DNA of 64,000 nucleotides from positions 310,001-374,000 of the forward strand of contig NZ_JADHDT010000004.1 in the NCBI RefSeq assembly GCF_016820445.1, read 5' to 3'. Positions 36,545 to 45,174 of the stretch are shown one piece after another. The notes beneath the pieces are model-generated. The model had not been told where the DNA came from. It worked only from the letters and a program-made list of their open reading frames with translations, and did not search any database. The stretch comes from Sphingomonas beigongshangi. GTDB taxonomy: Bacteria > Pseudomonadota > Alphaproteobacteria > Sphingomonadales > Sphingomonadaceae. How positions within the stretch are numbered: position 1 is the first letter of the stretch; each line of letters starts with the position of its first letter. The translations under genes were made by a program, and so were the position numbers.

Positions 36545-38134
36545 TCAGTAGCTGCCCGTCCTGACGCGCAGCAACTTGGGGACGGGGCCGAAATTGAGAC
36601 CGTAATCGGTCTCGTCACCGTTCAACCAGCGTGTGGCGTGCCACACCCCGTCGCGCATCTCGCCTTCCTCGACGCGCAGCAGCTGCCCATGGCGGCCGTC
36701 GGCGGCGGTGCGGACGAATTCGACCCGCGTGTCGATACCGCTGACGAGCCAATCGTCCGTCCCAAGCCGGATCACCATCGCGCGGCCCGATTGTGACGGC
36801 GAATTGGCAAGGATGGCAGGCGTATCGCCCCAGGGCGGCGGTCCGAAGCTGAGCTGCGCTGCCCAGCCGTCGGAGAGCGACAGCATCTGCTTGGCGCGGC
36901 CGGGCTCTTCCACCGCGGCATAGAGACGCCGGTCGAACGCTGCCTGGGCGACGAGAGCGCGTATCGGATCGAGCATCAGGAAATTGGCGCGATGCGCCGC
37001 GGTCGCGGCCTCCGTCGCCGGCGTGACGGGGTCGGCGTCGATGCCGAATACGGAAAAGCCCACGCCGCCACGCTGGAGGACGTAGAACAGGAACGGCGCG
37101 GTCTTGGCGTCGAAGCCCGTTTCGGAAACCCAGGACGGATTGTCCGCACGGGCATATTGGTCGAGCACCTTGCGGTATTCGCCGGCGTCGTCGGTATAGA
37201 TATCGGTCCCGATGAAATCGACGGAGGGCGCCGCCGCCTTCCACAGATCCAGCATCGTCCAGACCGCGCCGCCGCTGGGATAATCGATGCCCGGATATTT
37301 CTTGTCCTTGTAGCGCAGCCAGGTGTTCACATAGACGGGCAAGGGATTGGCCGCCTTGCCTGCTGCGGCGACGCGCTCGATGTAGCGCGCGGTCGCCCAG
37401 GCACCGAACGCCTCCTCCGCATCGGGACCGAAGACATCGCGCCAACGACCCGGCTTGCGGCCCAGTCTGGCGACGAGATCGGCGGGCACCGCGTCCGCGA
37501 AGGCCGCCTCCGCCGCCGCACCATGGTCACGGATCGCACCGATCGCGCCGGGCTCGTTCTCGACCTGCACCGCGATGACGGTGTGGCGGTCGCCATCCGT
37601 CGTCCTGAGGTGCCGCATCAGCGCGACGAAGGCCGTCCGGTCGGCGTCGAGGTTGGACGGTGCGTGCGGCGACAGCACGTCGATCGGCTCGCCGCGCGCG
37701 TCGATCATGCGGGGAAATGCGATGGGATCGGCCCGCACCCAGGTCGGCGCATAATGGTTCTGACCGTTCTTCCACGTCCCGAACCACAACAGGATGAGCC
37801 GCTTTCCCGAGAGGCGCGCCTTGGCGACCAGCGCGTCGACGTTCGTCGTGTCGTATCGGCCGCGCGCCGGCTCGAATTGCTCCCAATAGACGGGCGCCTC
37901 GATCGTATTGGCCGCCATGGCCTCCGCCGCTGCCCAAGCGGCCGCCAACCGCGCAGGCCAGGCGCTCGAATTGTGCAGTTGCGCGGCAAGGATGAGGAAG
38001 GGCTTGCCGTCGACGCGCAGCATCATCCGTCCGTCGCGCCATTCCACCCGCGGCATGTCTTCGGCCGCTGCGGCACGCGGCGCGATCAGTGACAGCAGTA
38101 GGGCGGAACCGGCTATACGAAGATGGAAGCTCAT
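36545..38134 (-). CDS. secreted GH35-like glycoside hydrolase (DUF5597-type C-terminus)
   Basis: A protein of about 529 residues with a signal peptide (MSFHLRIAGSALLLSLIAP, cut after RAAAA). It has a TIM-barrel of clan GH-A: NTIEAPVYWEQFEP near residue 78, the acid/base Glu in AVQVENEPG at about 195, and the nucleophile Glu in WVSETGF at about 339. These positions fit GH35/GH42-like beta-galactosidases. The C-terminal 150 residues resemble the DUF5597 domain found in bacterial members. The enzyme would release terminal sugars, probably galactose, in the periplasm or outside; substrate is unproven. It stands alone between eda and mltG and has no obvious ribosome site. Confidence 0.85.
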   Translation of the reverse strand: MSFHLRIAGSALLLSLIAPRAAAAEDMPRVEWRDGRMMLRVDGKPFLILAAQLHNSSAWPARLAAAWAAAEAMAANTIEAPVYWEQFEPARGRYDTTNVDALVAKARLSGKRLILLWFGTWKNGQNHYAPTWVRADPIAFPRMIDARGEPIDVLSPHAPSNLDADRTAFVALMRHLRTTDGDRHTVIAVQVENEPGAIGAIRDHGAAAEAAFADAVPADLVARLGRKPGRWRDVFGPDAEEAFGAWATARYIERVAAAGKAANPLPVYVNTWLRYKDKKYPGIDYPSGGAVWTMLDLWKAAAPSVDFIGTDIYTDDAGEYRKVLDQYARADNPSWVSETGFDAKTAPFLFYVLQRGGVGFSVFGIDADPVTPATEAATAAHRANFLMLDPIRALVAQAAFDRRLYAAVEEPGRAKQMLSLSDGWAAQLSFGPPPWGDTPAILANSPSQSGRAMVIRLGTDDWLVSGIDTRVEFVRTAADGRHGQLLRVEEGEMRDGVWHATRWLNGDETDYGLNFGPVPKLLRVRTGSY

Positions 38135-38205
38135 CATCGTATACTATATGTGACGCCAGCTGCGTCAACTGCGTGCGAATAGGCGGGCGGCGGTCGGCGT
38201 CAGGG

Positions 38206-39174
38206 CTACATCTCGCCGCGGGCGCGACGGATGGCGTACCACTTCTGGACGTTGGCGTTGTGCTCCGCGAGCGTGTCCGCGAAGACGTGACCACCCGTTC
38301 CATCGGCGACGAAGTACAGCGCCTTTGACTGGGCGGGGTCGAGAACCGCATCGATGGAGGCACGCCCCGGGTTGGCGATCGGACCCACCGGCAGCCCGGT
38401 CTCGGCATAGGTGTTGTAGCCGTTCTTCGCGCGCAGCTCGGACCGCAGGATGCGCCGGCCGAGCGGCCTGCCCTTAGTGATCGGATAGATCACCGTCGGA
38501 TCGGCCTGCAACGGCATGCCGGCGCGCAGGCGGTTGCCGTACACCGCCGCGACCATCCGGCGCTCCGAGGGTTTGCCCGTTTCCTTCTCGACGATCGAGG
38601 CGAGGATGATCGCCTGTTCCGGTGTCGACACGGCGATGCCGGGCTTGCGCTTCGCCCAGGCTGCCTTGAGGTACGTGCGCATCGCATTCTGCATCCGCGC
38701 CACCACGGCCGCGCGCGTATCGCCGCGCTGGAAGGCGTAACTGTCGGGCAGGACCGATCCCTCCGCGGGCACCGCGACCGGTCCGACCAGCCCGTCCGCC
38801 TTGATCAGCGCGTCGTGGACGAGCACCGACGGATAGCCTTCTGGCACCACGACCAGACGCTGCAGGACCTTCCCGCCCTGCAGCATCTTGAGGATGTCCG
38901 ACTGGCTGGTGTGCGCGGGAATGCGATATTCGCCCGCCTTGATCGGCTCGCCCGATCCGAACAGCCGCGCGAGCATGCGGAACCGCGAGGCGGACGGGAT
39001 CGCGCCCGCCTTCTCCAGTTCGCGCGCGGCCGCGGCGAGCGTGCTGCCCTCCGCGACCTGGACGGTGAGCGTACGCGGCGCGGGGCCGCTGCCGCCCCAG
39101 CCATGGACGACCCAGAAGGCGCCGAGGATCGCGACGAGCGCGATCAGCAATCCGATGCAGCCGGCCTTGCGCAC
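38206..39174 (-). CDS. mltG: endolytic transglycosylase MltG
   Basis: A 322-residue inner-membrane enzyme with one N-terminal helix (AGCIGLLIALVAILGAFWVV) and a periplasmic YceG/MltG domain. A LysM-like segment TVQVAEGSTLAAAARELEKAG comes first. The catalytic part shows AEGSVLPDSYAF, the catalytic Glu in ASIVEKETGKPSE, ADPTVIYPITKGRPL and GLPVGPIANPGR. It cuts new glycan strands and so ends their synthesis. The GTG start at 39174 is chosen because GGGAGAG is 5-7 bases upstream and the helix follows directly. It trails fabF by 23 bases, the usual fab-mltG arrangement. Confidence 0.95.
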   Translation of the reverse strand: MRKAGCIGLLIALVAILGAFWVVHGWGGSGPAPRTLTVQVAEGSTLAAAARELEKAGAIPSASRFRMLARLFGSGEPIKAGEYRIPAHTSQSDILKMLQGGKVLQRLVVVPEGYPSVLVHDALIKADGLVGPVAVPAEGSVLPDSYAFQRGDTRAAVVARMQNAMRTYLKAAWAKRKPGIAVSTPEQAIILASIVEKETGKPSERRMVAAVYGNRLRAGMPLQADPTVIYPITKGRPLGRRILRSELRAKNGYNTYAETGLPVGPIANPGRASIDAVLDPAQSKALYFVADGTGGHVFADTLAEHNANVQKWYAIRRARGEM

Positions 39175-39197
39175 GTCAGCTCTCCCGGGCCCGGTCG

Positions 39198-40457
39198 TCA
39201 GACCGCCTTCATCACCAGCGACGCGTTCGTGCCGCCAAATCCGAAGGAGTTGTTCAGCACCGCCCGCACCTTCCGCTTCTTCGCGACATGCGGGACGAGA
39301 TCGACGCCGACGCAATTGTCGGACGGATTGTCGAGGTTGAGCGTCGGCGGCACGATCTGATCGCGCATCGCCAGGATGCAGAAGATGCTCTCCACTGCGC
39401 CCGCGCCGCCCAGCAGGTGGCCGATGGCCGACTTGGTCGACGACATGGAAAGGCCGTCCAGCGCATTGCCGAACAGACGGCGGACGGCGCCGAGCTCCAG
39501 CTCGTCGCCCAGCGGCGTCGACGTGCCATGGGCATTGATATAGTCGATGTCCTCCAGCGCGAGGCCCGACTTGCGCATCGCCATCTGCATCGATCGGAAC
39601 GCGCCCGAACCTTCCGGATGCGGCGCCGTCACGTGATAGGCGTCGCCCGACAGGCCGTAGCCGATCACCTCGGCATAGATCTTGGCGCCGCGCGCCTTGG
39701 CATGCTCATATTCCTCGAGGCAGACGACGCCCGCCCCCTCGCCCATGACGAAGCCGTCCCGATCCTTGTCGTACGGCCGGCTTGCACGCCACGGCTCGTC
39801 GCGGAAGCCGGTCGACAGCGCGCGCGCCTGGCCGAAGCCGGCGATGCCGATCGGGCAGATCGCGCTCTCCGCGCCGCCCGCGAGCATCACGTCGGCATCG
39901 TCCATCGCGATCATGCGGGCAGCGTCGCCGATCGAATGCGCGCCGGTCGAGCAGGCGGTGACGACGGCGTGGTTCGGCCCCATCAGCCCGTATTTGATGC
40001 TGACCTGGCCGGAGATCAGGTTGATCAGGCGACCGTGGACGAAGTGCGGGCTGACGCGCTTCGGCCCCTTGGCCGCGAGCACGAGCGATTCGCTTTCGAT
40101 TCCCGGCAGGCCGCCGATACCCGACCCGATCGAGCAGCCGGCGCGGTAGCGCGCCTCCTCCGGCATGTCGACGAGCCCGGCATCCTCGAGCGCCTGGCCG
40201 GCGGCATCGATGCCGTAGACGATGAACGGATCGACCTGCCGCTGGATCTTGTGGTCGACGCGCTTGCCGGCGTCGAACCCATATTCGTGATCCGCAGGCT
40301 TTACCTCGCAGGCGTAGTTCGACTGGAAATCGGTCGCGTCGAAGCGGGTGATGGTGCCCGCGCCCGACTTTGCGGCGATGATATTGGCCCAGGCGGTCTC
40401 CACGTCCGCTCCCAGCGGAGTGACGAGGCCGAGACCGGTGACGACGACGCGACGCAT
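39198..40457 (-). CDS. fabF: beta-ketoacyl-ACP synthase II
   Basis: A 419-residue condensing enzyme elongating acyl-ACP with malonyl-ACP. The catalytic triad is visible: Cys in VVTACSTGAHSIG, His in INAHGTSTPLGD and His in SAIGHLLGGAGAVE. The C-terminus has NNSFGFGGTNASLV. Start 40457 (MRRVVVTGLGLVTPLG) has AGAGGAAG upstream. It follows acpP after 171 bases containing a terminator-like hairpin, and precedes mltG. Confidence 0.97.
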   Translation of the reverse strand: MRRVVVTGLGLVTPLGADVETAWANIIAAKSGAGTITRFDATDFQSNYACEVKPADHEYGFDAGKRVDHKIQRQVDPFIVYGIDAAGQALEDAGLVDMPEEARYRAGCSIGSGIGGLPGIESESLVLAAKGPKRVSPHFVHGRLINLISGQVSIKYGLMGPNHAVVTACSTGAHSIGDAARMIAMDDADVMLAGGAESAICPIGIAGFGQARALSTGFRDEPWRASRPYDKDRDGFVMGEGAGVVCLEEYEHAKARGAKIYAEVIGYGLSGDAYHVTAPHPEGSGAFRSMQMAMRKSGLALEDIDYINAHGTSTPLGDELELGAVRRLFGNALDGLSMSSTKSAIGHLLGGAGAVESIFCILAMRDQIVPPTLNLDNPSDNCVGVDLVPHVAKKRKVRAVLNNSFGFGGTNASLVMKAV

Positions 40458-40544
40458 GTTCTTCTTCCTCTCGGGCGCCCAGCCGGCCTTCACCGGCATC
40501 CCCCGCCCCGGGGTGGCTCCGCCCGCGGCGGAGCGGCTGCTTCA

Positions 40545-40591
40545 TTCAACGCAAAACGGCTCCCCGCCCTCTAGCCGGGGACGGGGAGCCG
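40545..40591 (-). terminator. terminator or attenuator between acpP and fabF
   Basis: On the minus strand a perfect 10-base-pair stem (40582-40591 with 40557-40566) is followed by GTTTTGCGTT. It lies downstream of acpP and upstream of fabF. Partial termination here would give more acpP than fabF transcript, as expected for the abundant carrier protein. Confidence 0.55.
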
Positions 40592-40628
40592 CTCAATTCC
40601 GGCCCGATGATGCCATCGGGCTAAAGGC

Positions 40629-40865
40629 TTACGCCTTGTGCTCGTCGATGTAGGTGATCGCGTCCTTGACGGTCGTGATCTTCTCGGCGGCATCGTCCGG
40701 GATCTCGACGCCGAACTCTTCCTCGAACGCCATCACGAGCTCGACGATGTCGAGGCTGTCGGCACCGAGATCGTCGATGAAGCTCGCGTCCTCGGTCACC
40801 TTGTCGGCTTCGACGCCGAGATGCTCGACGACGATCTTCTTCACGCGGTCGGCGGTCTCGCTCAT
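40629..40865 (-). CDS. acpP: acyl carrier protein
   Basis: A 78-residue acidic helical protein that carries acyl chains on a 4'-phosphopantetheine arm. The attachment Ser is in [13 protein letters not shown] (about residue 37). The N-terminus [18 protein letters not shown] and C-terminal [16 protein letters not shown] are standard. AGAGGGAAA precedes the ATG. It lies between fabG and fabF. Confidence 0.98.
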   Translation of the reverse strand: MSETADRVKKIVVEHLGVEADKVTEDASFIDDLGADSLDIVELVMAFEEEFGVEIPDDAAEKITTVKDAITYIDEHKA

Positions 40866-40914
40866 GGTATTTTCCCTCTTCACGTTGGGGGTGTTTTTAA
40901 AAGTTGCCGCACCG

Positions 40915-40943
40915 CCCGTAGAACGGGGCCGTCCGGCTGGCAA
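40915..40943 (-). promoter_or_regulatory. candidate internal promoter of acpP
   Basis: Reading the minus strand, TTGCCA (40943-40938) and TACGGG (40920-40915) are 17 bases apart, about 50 bases before the acpP start. This would give acpP its own promoter downstream of fabG. Confidence 0.35.
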
Positions 40944-40987
40944 GCGTCTGTTAAGAGTCGCCGGCGTTCGCCAGCGATCCCAGCAAG

Positions 40988-41728
<741 letters not shown>

Positions 41729-41846
41729 GCTTCATAATCCTTATCGGGTCGCGCGACGATACGGCGGGATCGAAGCCGTCGAAGACCGCCGAGGCGACGG
41801 CCTTGGCGGCCGTGGCCCTTCGCTCCGCTCCGGCTCCGCGGGACCA

Positions 41847-42806
41847 TCACATCGTCTTAAGCAGATTCTCCAGGTCGTCCATCGTCACGACGCTGACGGC
41901 GTCGGCGTCCGGCGCGATGCGCTTGACCATGGGGGCGAGGACCTTGCCACCGAACTCGACGAACTGCGCCACGCCGGCCTCGACCATCGCCAGCACCGAT
42001 TCCCGCCAGCGCACCATGCCCGTCACCTGCTCGACGAGCGCGGCGCGGATCGCGTCGGGATCGGCGATCGGCGCCGCATGGACGTTGGCGAAGACCGGGA
42101 CGAGCGGCGCGGCGATCCGGGCATCGGCGAGCGCCGCCGCCATGGCATCGGCGGCCGGCTGCATCAGCGGGCAGTGGAAGGGCGCGGACACGGGAAGCAG
42201 GACGCCGCGCTTCGCCCCCATCTCCTTTGCAAGGCTGACGGCGCGTTCGACCGGGGCGCGATGGCCGGAGATGACGACCTGCCCCGGATCGTTGTCGTTG
42301 GCGACCGTGCAGACCTGCGCCCCGCCCCCGTCCGCGACGACCGCCTCGACCGCCGCGGCGGCGATCGCCCGCGCCTTGTCGAGGTCCGCGCCGAGCAAAG
42401 CGGCCATCGCCCCCTCGCCCACCGGGACCGCGACCTGCATAGCCTGGCCACGCAGCCTGAGCAGCCGCGCCGTGGTCGACAGGTCGAATGCCTGCGCCGC
42501 GCACAGGGCGGTATATTCGCCCAGGCTGTGGCCGGCGACGTACTCGGCCTTGTCGGCGAGACGCACGTTGCCCTCGCGTTCGAGGACGCGCAGCGTGGCG
42601 ATCGCATTGGCCATGATCGCCGGCTGGGCGTTCTCGGTCAGCGTCAGCGCGTCTGCCGGTCCTTCCGTCATCAGGCGGAACAGGTTTTGGCCCAGCGCCT
42701 CGTCGACTTCGCCGAAAACTTCGCGCGCGACGGGACTGGCGTCGGCCAGCGCCTTGCCCATGCCAACGGACTGGCTGCCCTGGCCCGGAAAGATGAATGC
42801 CCGCAT
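41847..42806 (-). CDS. fabD: malonyl-CoA-ACP transacylase
   Basis: A 319-residue enzyme loading malonyl groups onto ACP. The N-terminus MRAFIFPGQGSQSVGMGK and the active-site AGHSLGEYTALC with the nucleophile Ser are diagnostic; the His partner is in SAPFHCPLMQ. ATG 42806 has GGAGAG just upstream. First gene of the fabD-fabG-acpP-fabF-mltG cluster. Confidence 0.97.
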   Translation of the reverse strand: MRAFIFPGQGSQSVGMGKALADASPVAREVFGEVDEALGQNLFRLMTEGPADALTLTENAQPAIMANAIATLRVLEREGNVRLADKAEYVAGHSLGEYTALCAAQAFDLSTTARLLRLRGQAMQVAVPVGEGAMAALLGADLDKARAIAAAAVEAVVADGGGAQVCTVANDNDPGQVVISGHRAPVERAVSLAKEMGAKRGVLLPVSAPFHCPLMQPAADAMAAALADARIAAPLVPVFANVHAAPIADPDAIRAALVEQVTGMVRWRESVLAMVEAGVAQFVEFGGKVLAPMVKRIAPDADAVSVVTMDDLENLLKTM

Positions 42807-43043
42807 CACGCGCTCTCCTCGCAAATAATGGCGCGCGCAAGCCCGGAGGCCGCGCTCATCGCCAATCCTGGTGCGCGCCCCTAGGGCCGTGGCGGCCCTC
42901 ACGCAACCTGAACGAACCTGTCGGAGTTGCGACATCCTGCGACCGTTTTGCCGGTTGGGCGGGAGAGGTCTGCGACAACCGGACCCCATTTTCCTTCCCG
43001 ACGCCGACAGACGGCGCCTGTTCGCAGATGGGAGTATGCAATC

Positions 43044-43373
43044 ATGAAAAAGCTCGTTCTTACCGCGATCGCCGCCACGCTGGTGGCCGGCCCGCTCGCC
43101 GCGACCGCCGCGGAGGCCGCCCCGCAGCGCCAGGAAGTGACCACCGTGCGCGAGCGGCCGAACGGCACCACCGTCGTGACGACGCGCACGTGGCGCACCG
43201 GCCAGCGCTTCGATCGCCGCTACGCGCCCAACTATCGCCGCGTGAACGAATACCGTACCTATCGCCTGCGCGCGCCGGCGCGCGGCATGTACTGGGTGCG
43301 CTCGGGCCGCGACGCGCTGCTGGTCCGGCCCAACGGCACGATCGTCGAGGTTCGGCCCGGCCTCTTCCGGTAA
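43044..43373 (+). CDS. RcnB-like small periplasmic protein
   Basis: A 109-residue exported protein. The signal peptide (MKKLVLTAIAATLVAGPLAA, cut near TAAEAA) is followed by a basic stretch and the RcnB-family core: NYRRVNEYRTYRLRAPARGMYWVRSGRDALLV. In E. coli RcnB influences nickel/cobalt efflux from the periplasm; in sphingomonads the many RcnB-like proteins have no proven role. Start 43044 has GGGAG upstream and gives the signal peptide. It stands alone between fabD (divergent) and the rpsF operon. Confidence 0.82.
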   Translation: MKKLVLTAIAATLVAGPLAATAAEAAPQRQEVTTVRERPNGTTVVTTRTWRTGQRFDRRYAPNYRRVNEYRTYRLRAPARGMYWVRSGRDALLVRPNGTIVEVRPGLFR

Positions 43374-43399
43374 GCAGCGGTATAGCTGCGGCTTGAGGC

Positions 43400-43427
43400 T
43401 TGCCTTTCGGCCGGCCTGTGCTAAGGG
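43400..43427 (+). promoter_or_regulatory. candidate promoter of the rpsF operon
   Basis: TTGCCT at 43400-43405 and TAAGGG at 43422-43427, spacer 16 bases, give a leader of about 110 bases before rpsF. Confidence 0.45.
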
Positions 43428-43441
43428 CCACCGATGGAAAC

Positions 43442-43469
43442 GGGGCGGCGGGCGTTTGCTCGTCGCCCC
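43442..43469 (+). promoter_or_regulatory. leader hairpin of the rpsF operon
   Basis: A 12-base-pair hairpin (43442-43453 with 43458-43469, loop GTTT, two G-T pairs) lies in the rpsF leader and is followed by ACAGCCGGAGGGGCG. S6:S18 protein pairs bind a CCG-containing hairpin in their own leader in many bacteria; whether this is such a site is not settled by eye. Confidence 0.3.
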
Positions 43470-43541
43470 GATTGCATGGACGACAGCCGGAGGGGCGCTG
43501 CATGGGGCATGCGTCAGCGATCGGCCAACGAAGGACAAGGC

Positions 43542-43976
43542 ATGGCTCTGTACGAGCACACGTTCCTTGCGCGCCAGGATCTGGCACAGGCGCAGGTGGA
43601 CGCGCTGGCGGAAAACGCCACGAAGATCATTGAAGACAATGGCGGCAAGGTCGTCAAGACCGAGACCTGGGGCCTGCGCAGCCTCGCCTATCGCATCGCG
43701 AAGAACCGCAAGGCGCATTACGTGATGCTCGAGATCGACGCACCGGGTTCGGTGGTCGCCGAGCTGGAGCGCCAGACGCAGATCAACGAGGACGTGATCC
43801 GCTACATGACCGTCCGCGTGGACGAGCTGGAGCAGGGCCCGACCGTGATGATGCGCAAGCAGGAGCGCGACCGCGAGCGTCGCAGCGACCGTGAAGGTGG
43901 GCGCGAAGGCGGCCGTGACGGCGCGCCGCGCGGCGACCGTGGTCCCCGTCGTGACCGTGAAGAGGAGGCCGCATAA
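43542..43976 (+). CDS. rpsF: 30S ribosomal protein S6
   Basis: A 144-residue ribosomal protein. The ferredoxin-like core (residues 1-100) has [31 protein letters not shown] and [16 protein letters not shown]. The C-terminus is a 40-residue charged tail of Arg, Asp, Glu and Gly ([11 protein letters not shown]) typical of alphaproteobacterial S6. AAGGA precedes the start. Its stop overlaps the rpsR start by one base (TAATG). Confidence 0.97.
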   Translation: MALYEHTFLARQDLAQAQVDALAENATKIIEDNGGKVVKTETWGLRSLAYRIAKNRKAHYVMLEIDAPGSVVAELERQTQINEDVIRYMTVRVDELEQGPTVMMRKQERDRERRSDREGGREGGRDGAPRGDRGPRRDREEEAA

Positions 43977-44200
43977 TGGCTCGCCCGTTTTTCCGCCGCC
44001 GCAAGTCGTGCCCGTTCAGCGCCAAGGATGCGCCGCGGATCGACTATAAGGACGTCCGCCTGCTGCAGGGCTTCGTGTCCGAGCGTGGCAAGATCGTGCC
44101 GTCGCGCATCACTTCGGTGAGCGCCAAGAAGCAGCGTGAGCTCGCCCAGGCGATCAAGCGCGCCCGCCACCTGGGCCTGCTGCCCTACGTCGTGAAGTAA
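43976..44200 (+). CDS. rpsR: 30S ribosomal protein S18
   Basis: A 74-residue basic protein that pairs with S6 on the 30S platform. The standard motifs [38 protein letters not shown] and [13 protein letters not shown] are present. Translationally coupled to rpsF by a one-base overlap; rplI follows 12 bases later. Confidence 0.98.
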   Translation: MARPFFRRRKSCPFSAKDAPRIDYKDVRLLQGFVSERGKIVPSRITSVSAKKQRELAQAIKRARHLGLLPYVVK

Positions 44201-44212
44201 GGAGCGAGCCAC

Positions 44213-44803
44213 ATGGACGTTATTCTGCTGGAGCGCGTCGAGAAGCTCGGCGCCATCGGCGACGTGGTGAAGGTGAAGGACGGTTTCGCCCGCAACTTCC
44301 TGCTGCCGAACAAGAAGGCGCTGCGCGCCAACGAAGCCAACCGCAAGGTGTTCGAGGCGAACCGCGCCCGCATCGAGGCGGACAATGCCGCCCGTCGCAG
44401 CGACGCGGAAAAGGATGCCGGTTCGTTCAAGGACGCGTCGGTCACGCTGATCCGTCAGGCTTCGAACACCGGCCAGCTGTACGGCTCGGTCGCGGTGCGC
44501 GACCTGGTCGAGGCGCTGGACGCTGCCGGCCACAAGGTGACGAAGAGCCAGATCGTCCTCGACAAGCCGATCAAGTCGATCGGCGTCTATGACGTGCGCG
44601 TCGCGCTGCACCCCGAGGTCGCGGTGACCGTCAAGGTCAACGTCGCCCGTTCGCCCGAAGAGGCCGAGATGCAGGCGCAGGGCGTCGACGTCATGGCGCA
44701 GATGTTCGAGCGTGACGAGGCCGGCTTCACCGAGGATTACGATCCGAACGCCGAGCCGGGCGCAACCGCCGAGGTTCAGTCGGAGGAGCAGGCGGAGGGC
44801 TGA
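44213..44803 (+). CDS. rplI: 50S ribosomal protein L9
   Basis: A 196-residue protein with the L9 N-terminal domain (MDVILLERVEKLGAIGDVVKVKDGFARN-type start, then FLLPNKKALRA), the long connecting helix (residues 40-75) and a C-terminal domain. A 40-residue acidic tail (QSEEQAEG at the end) extends the usual length. It is the last gene of the operon, followed directly by a terminator. Confidence 0.97.
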   Translation: MDVILLERVEKLGAIGDVVKVKDGFARNFLLPNKKALRANEANRKVFEANRARIEADNAARRSDAEKDAGSFKDASVTLIRQASNTGQLYGSVAVRDLVEALDAAGHKVTKSQIVLDKPIKSIGVYDVRVALHPEVAVTVKVNVARSPEEAEMQAQGVDVMAQMFERDEAGFTEDYDPNAEPGATAEVQSEEQAEG

Positions 44804-44834
44804 TCGCCCCTCGTTGCTTTTCCCGAAACGAAAG

Positions 44835-44867
44835 AGCCGTCCGGTCCGCGCGACCGGGCGGCTTTTT
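44835..44867 (+). terminator. Rho-independent terminator of the rpsF-rpsR-rplI operon
   Basis: A 12-base-pair stem (44835-44846 with 44852-44863, one T-G pair) followed by five T's, 31 bases after the rplI stop. Confidence 0.9.
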
Positions 44868-44964
44868 CGTGTCGCGCGGTCACGCATGAAGGCCACGACC
44901 GCCTCCGCGCCGGCATACGGCTCCGGTGCCGTCCGTGCTCAGGCGGATCGCGGCCCTTTCAAAA

Positions 44965-45008
44965 GAAAAAGGCCGCTCCGTCATGCGACGAAGCGGCCTT
45001 TTCGTTTC
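44965..45008 (-). terminator. terminator of the short minus-strand unit (usable in both directions)
   Basis: AAGGCCGCT at 44969-44977 pairs with AGCGGCCTT at 44992-45000, with an inner CGTC/GACG helix. On the minus strand it is followed by TTTTTCTTTTG, an excellent T-tract; the plus strand has TTTTCGTTT. It lies just downstream of the 25-codon ORF at 45041-45118, suggesting that region is transcribed as its own unit. Confidence 0.75.
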
Positions 45009-45040
45009 CAGGGTTGCCCTGACCGGGCCGGTGCCTTCCC

Positions 45041-45118
45041 TTACGGGCAGGTAACGCAGGCGCTGACCACCGCCGCGAGCGGGATGAGGGCAAGCACCAA
45101 GGGGACAATCTGTTTCAT
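45041..45118 (-). CDS. possible 25-residue lipoprotein peptide
   Basis: ATG 45118 to TAA 45041 encodes a peptide with a Lys near the start (MKQ), a hydrophobic core (IVPLVLALIPLAAVV) and a perfect lipobox ending SAC near residue 21, leaving only Cys-Val-Thr-Cys-Pro as the mature part. Such entericidin-like mini-lipoproteins exist, but the size is extreme. Support comes from the terminator just downstream on the same strand. Against it, the ribosome site is weak. It might also be part of a small RNA. Confidence 0.4.
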   Translation of the reverse strand: MKQIVPLVLALIPLAAVVSACVTCP

Positions 45119-45174
45119 GATCCGTAGAAATCCGTTGCCAATCGCAATGTAAATGCGCGCTGAAGCAAAAGGTT

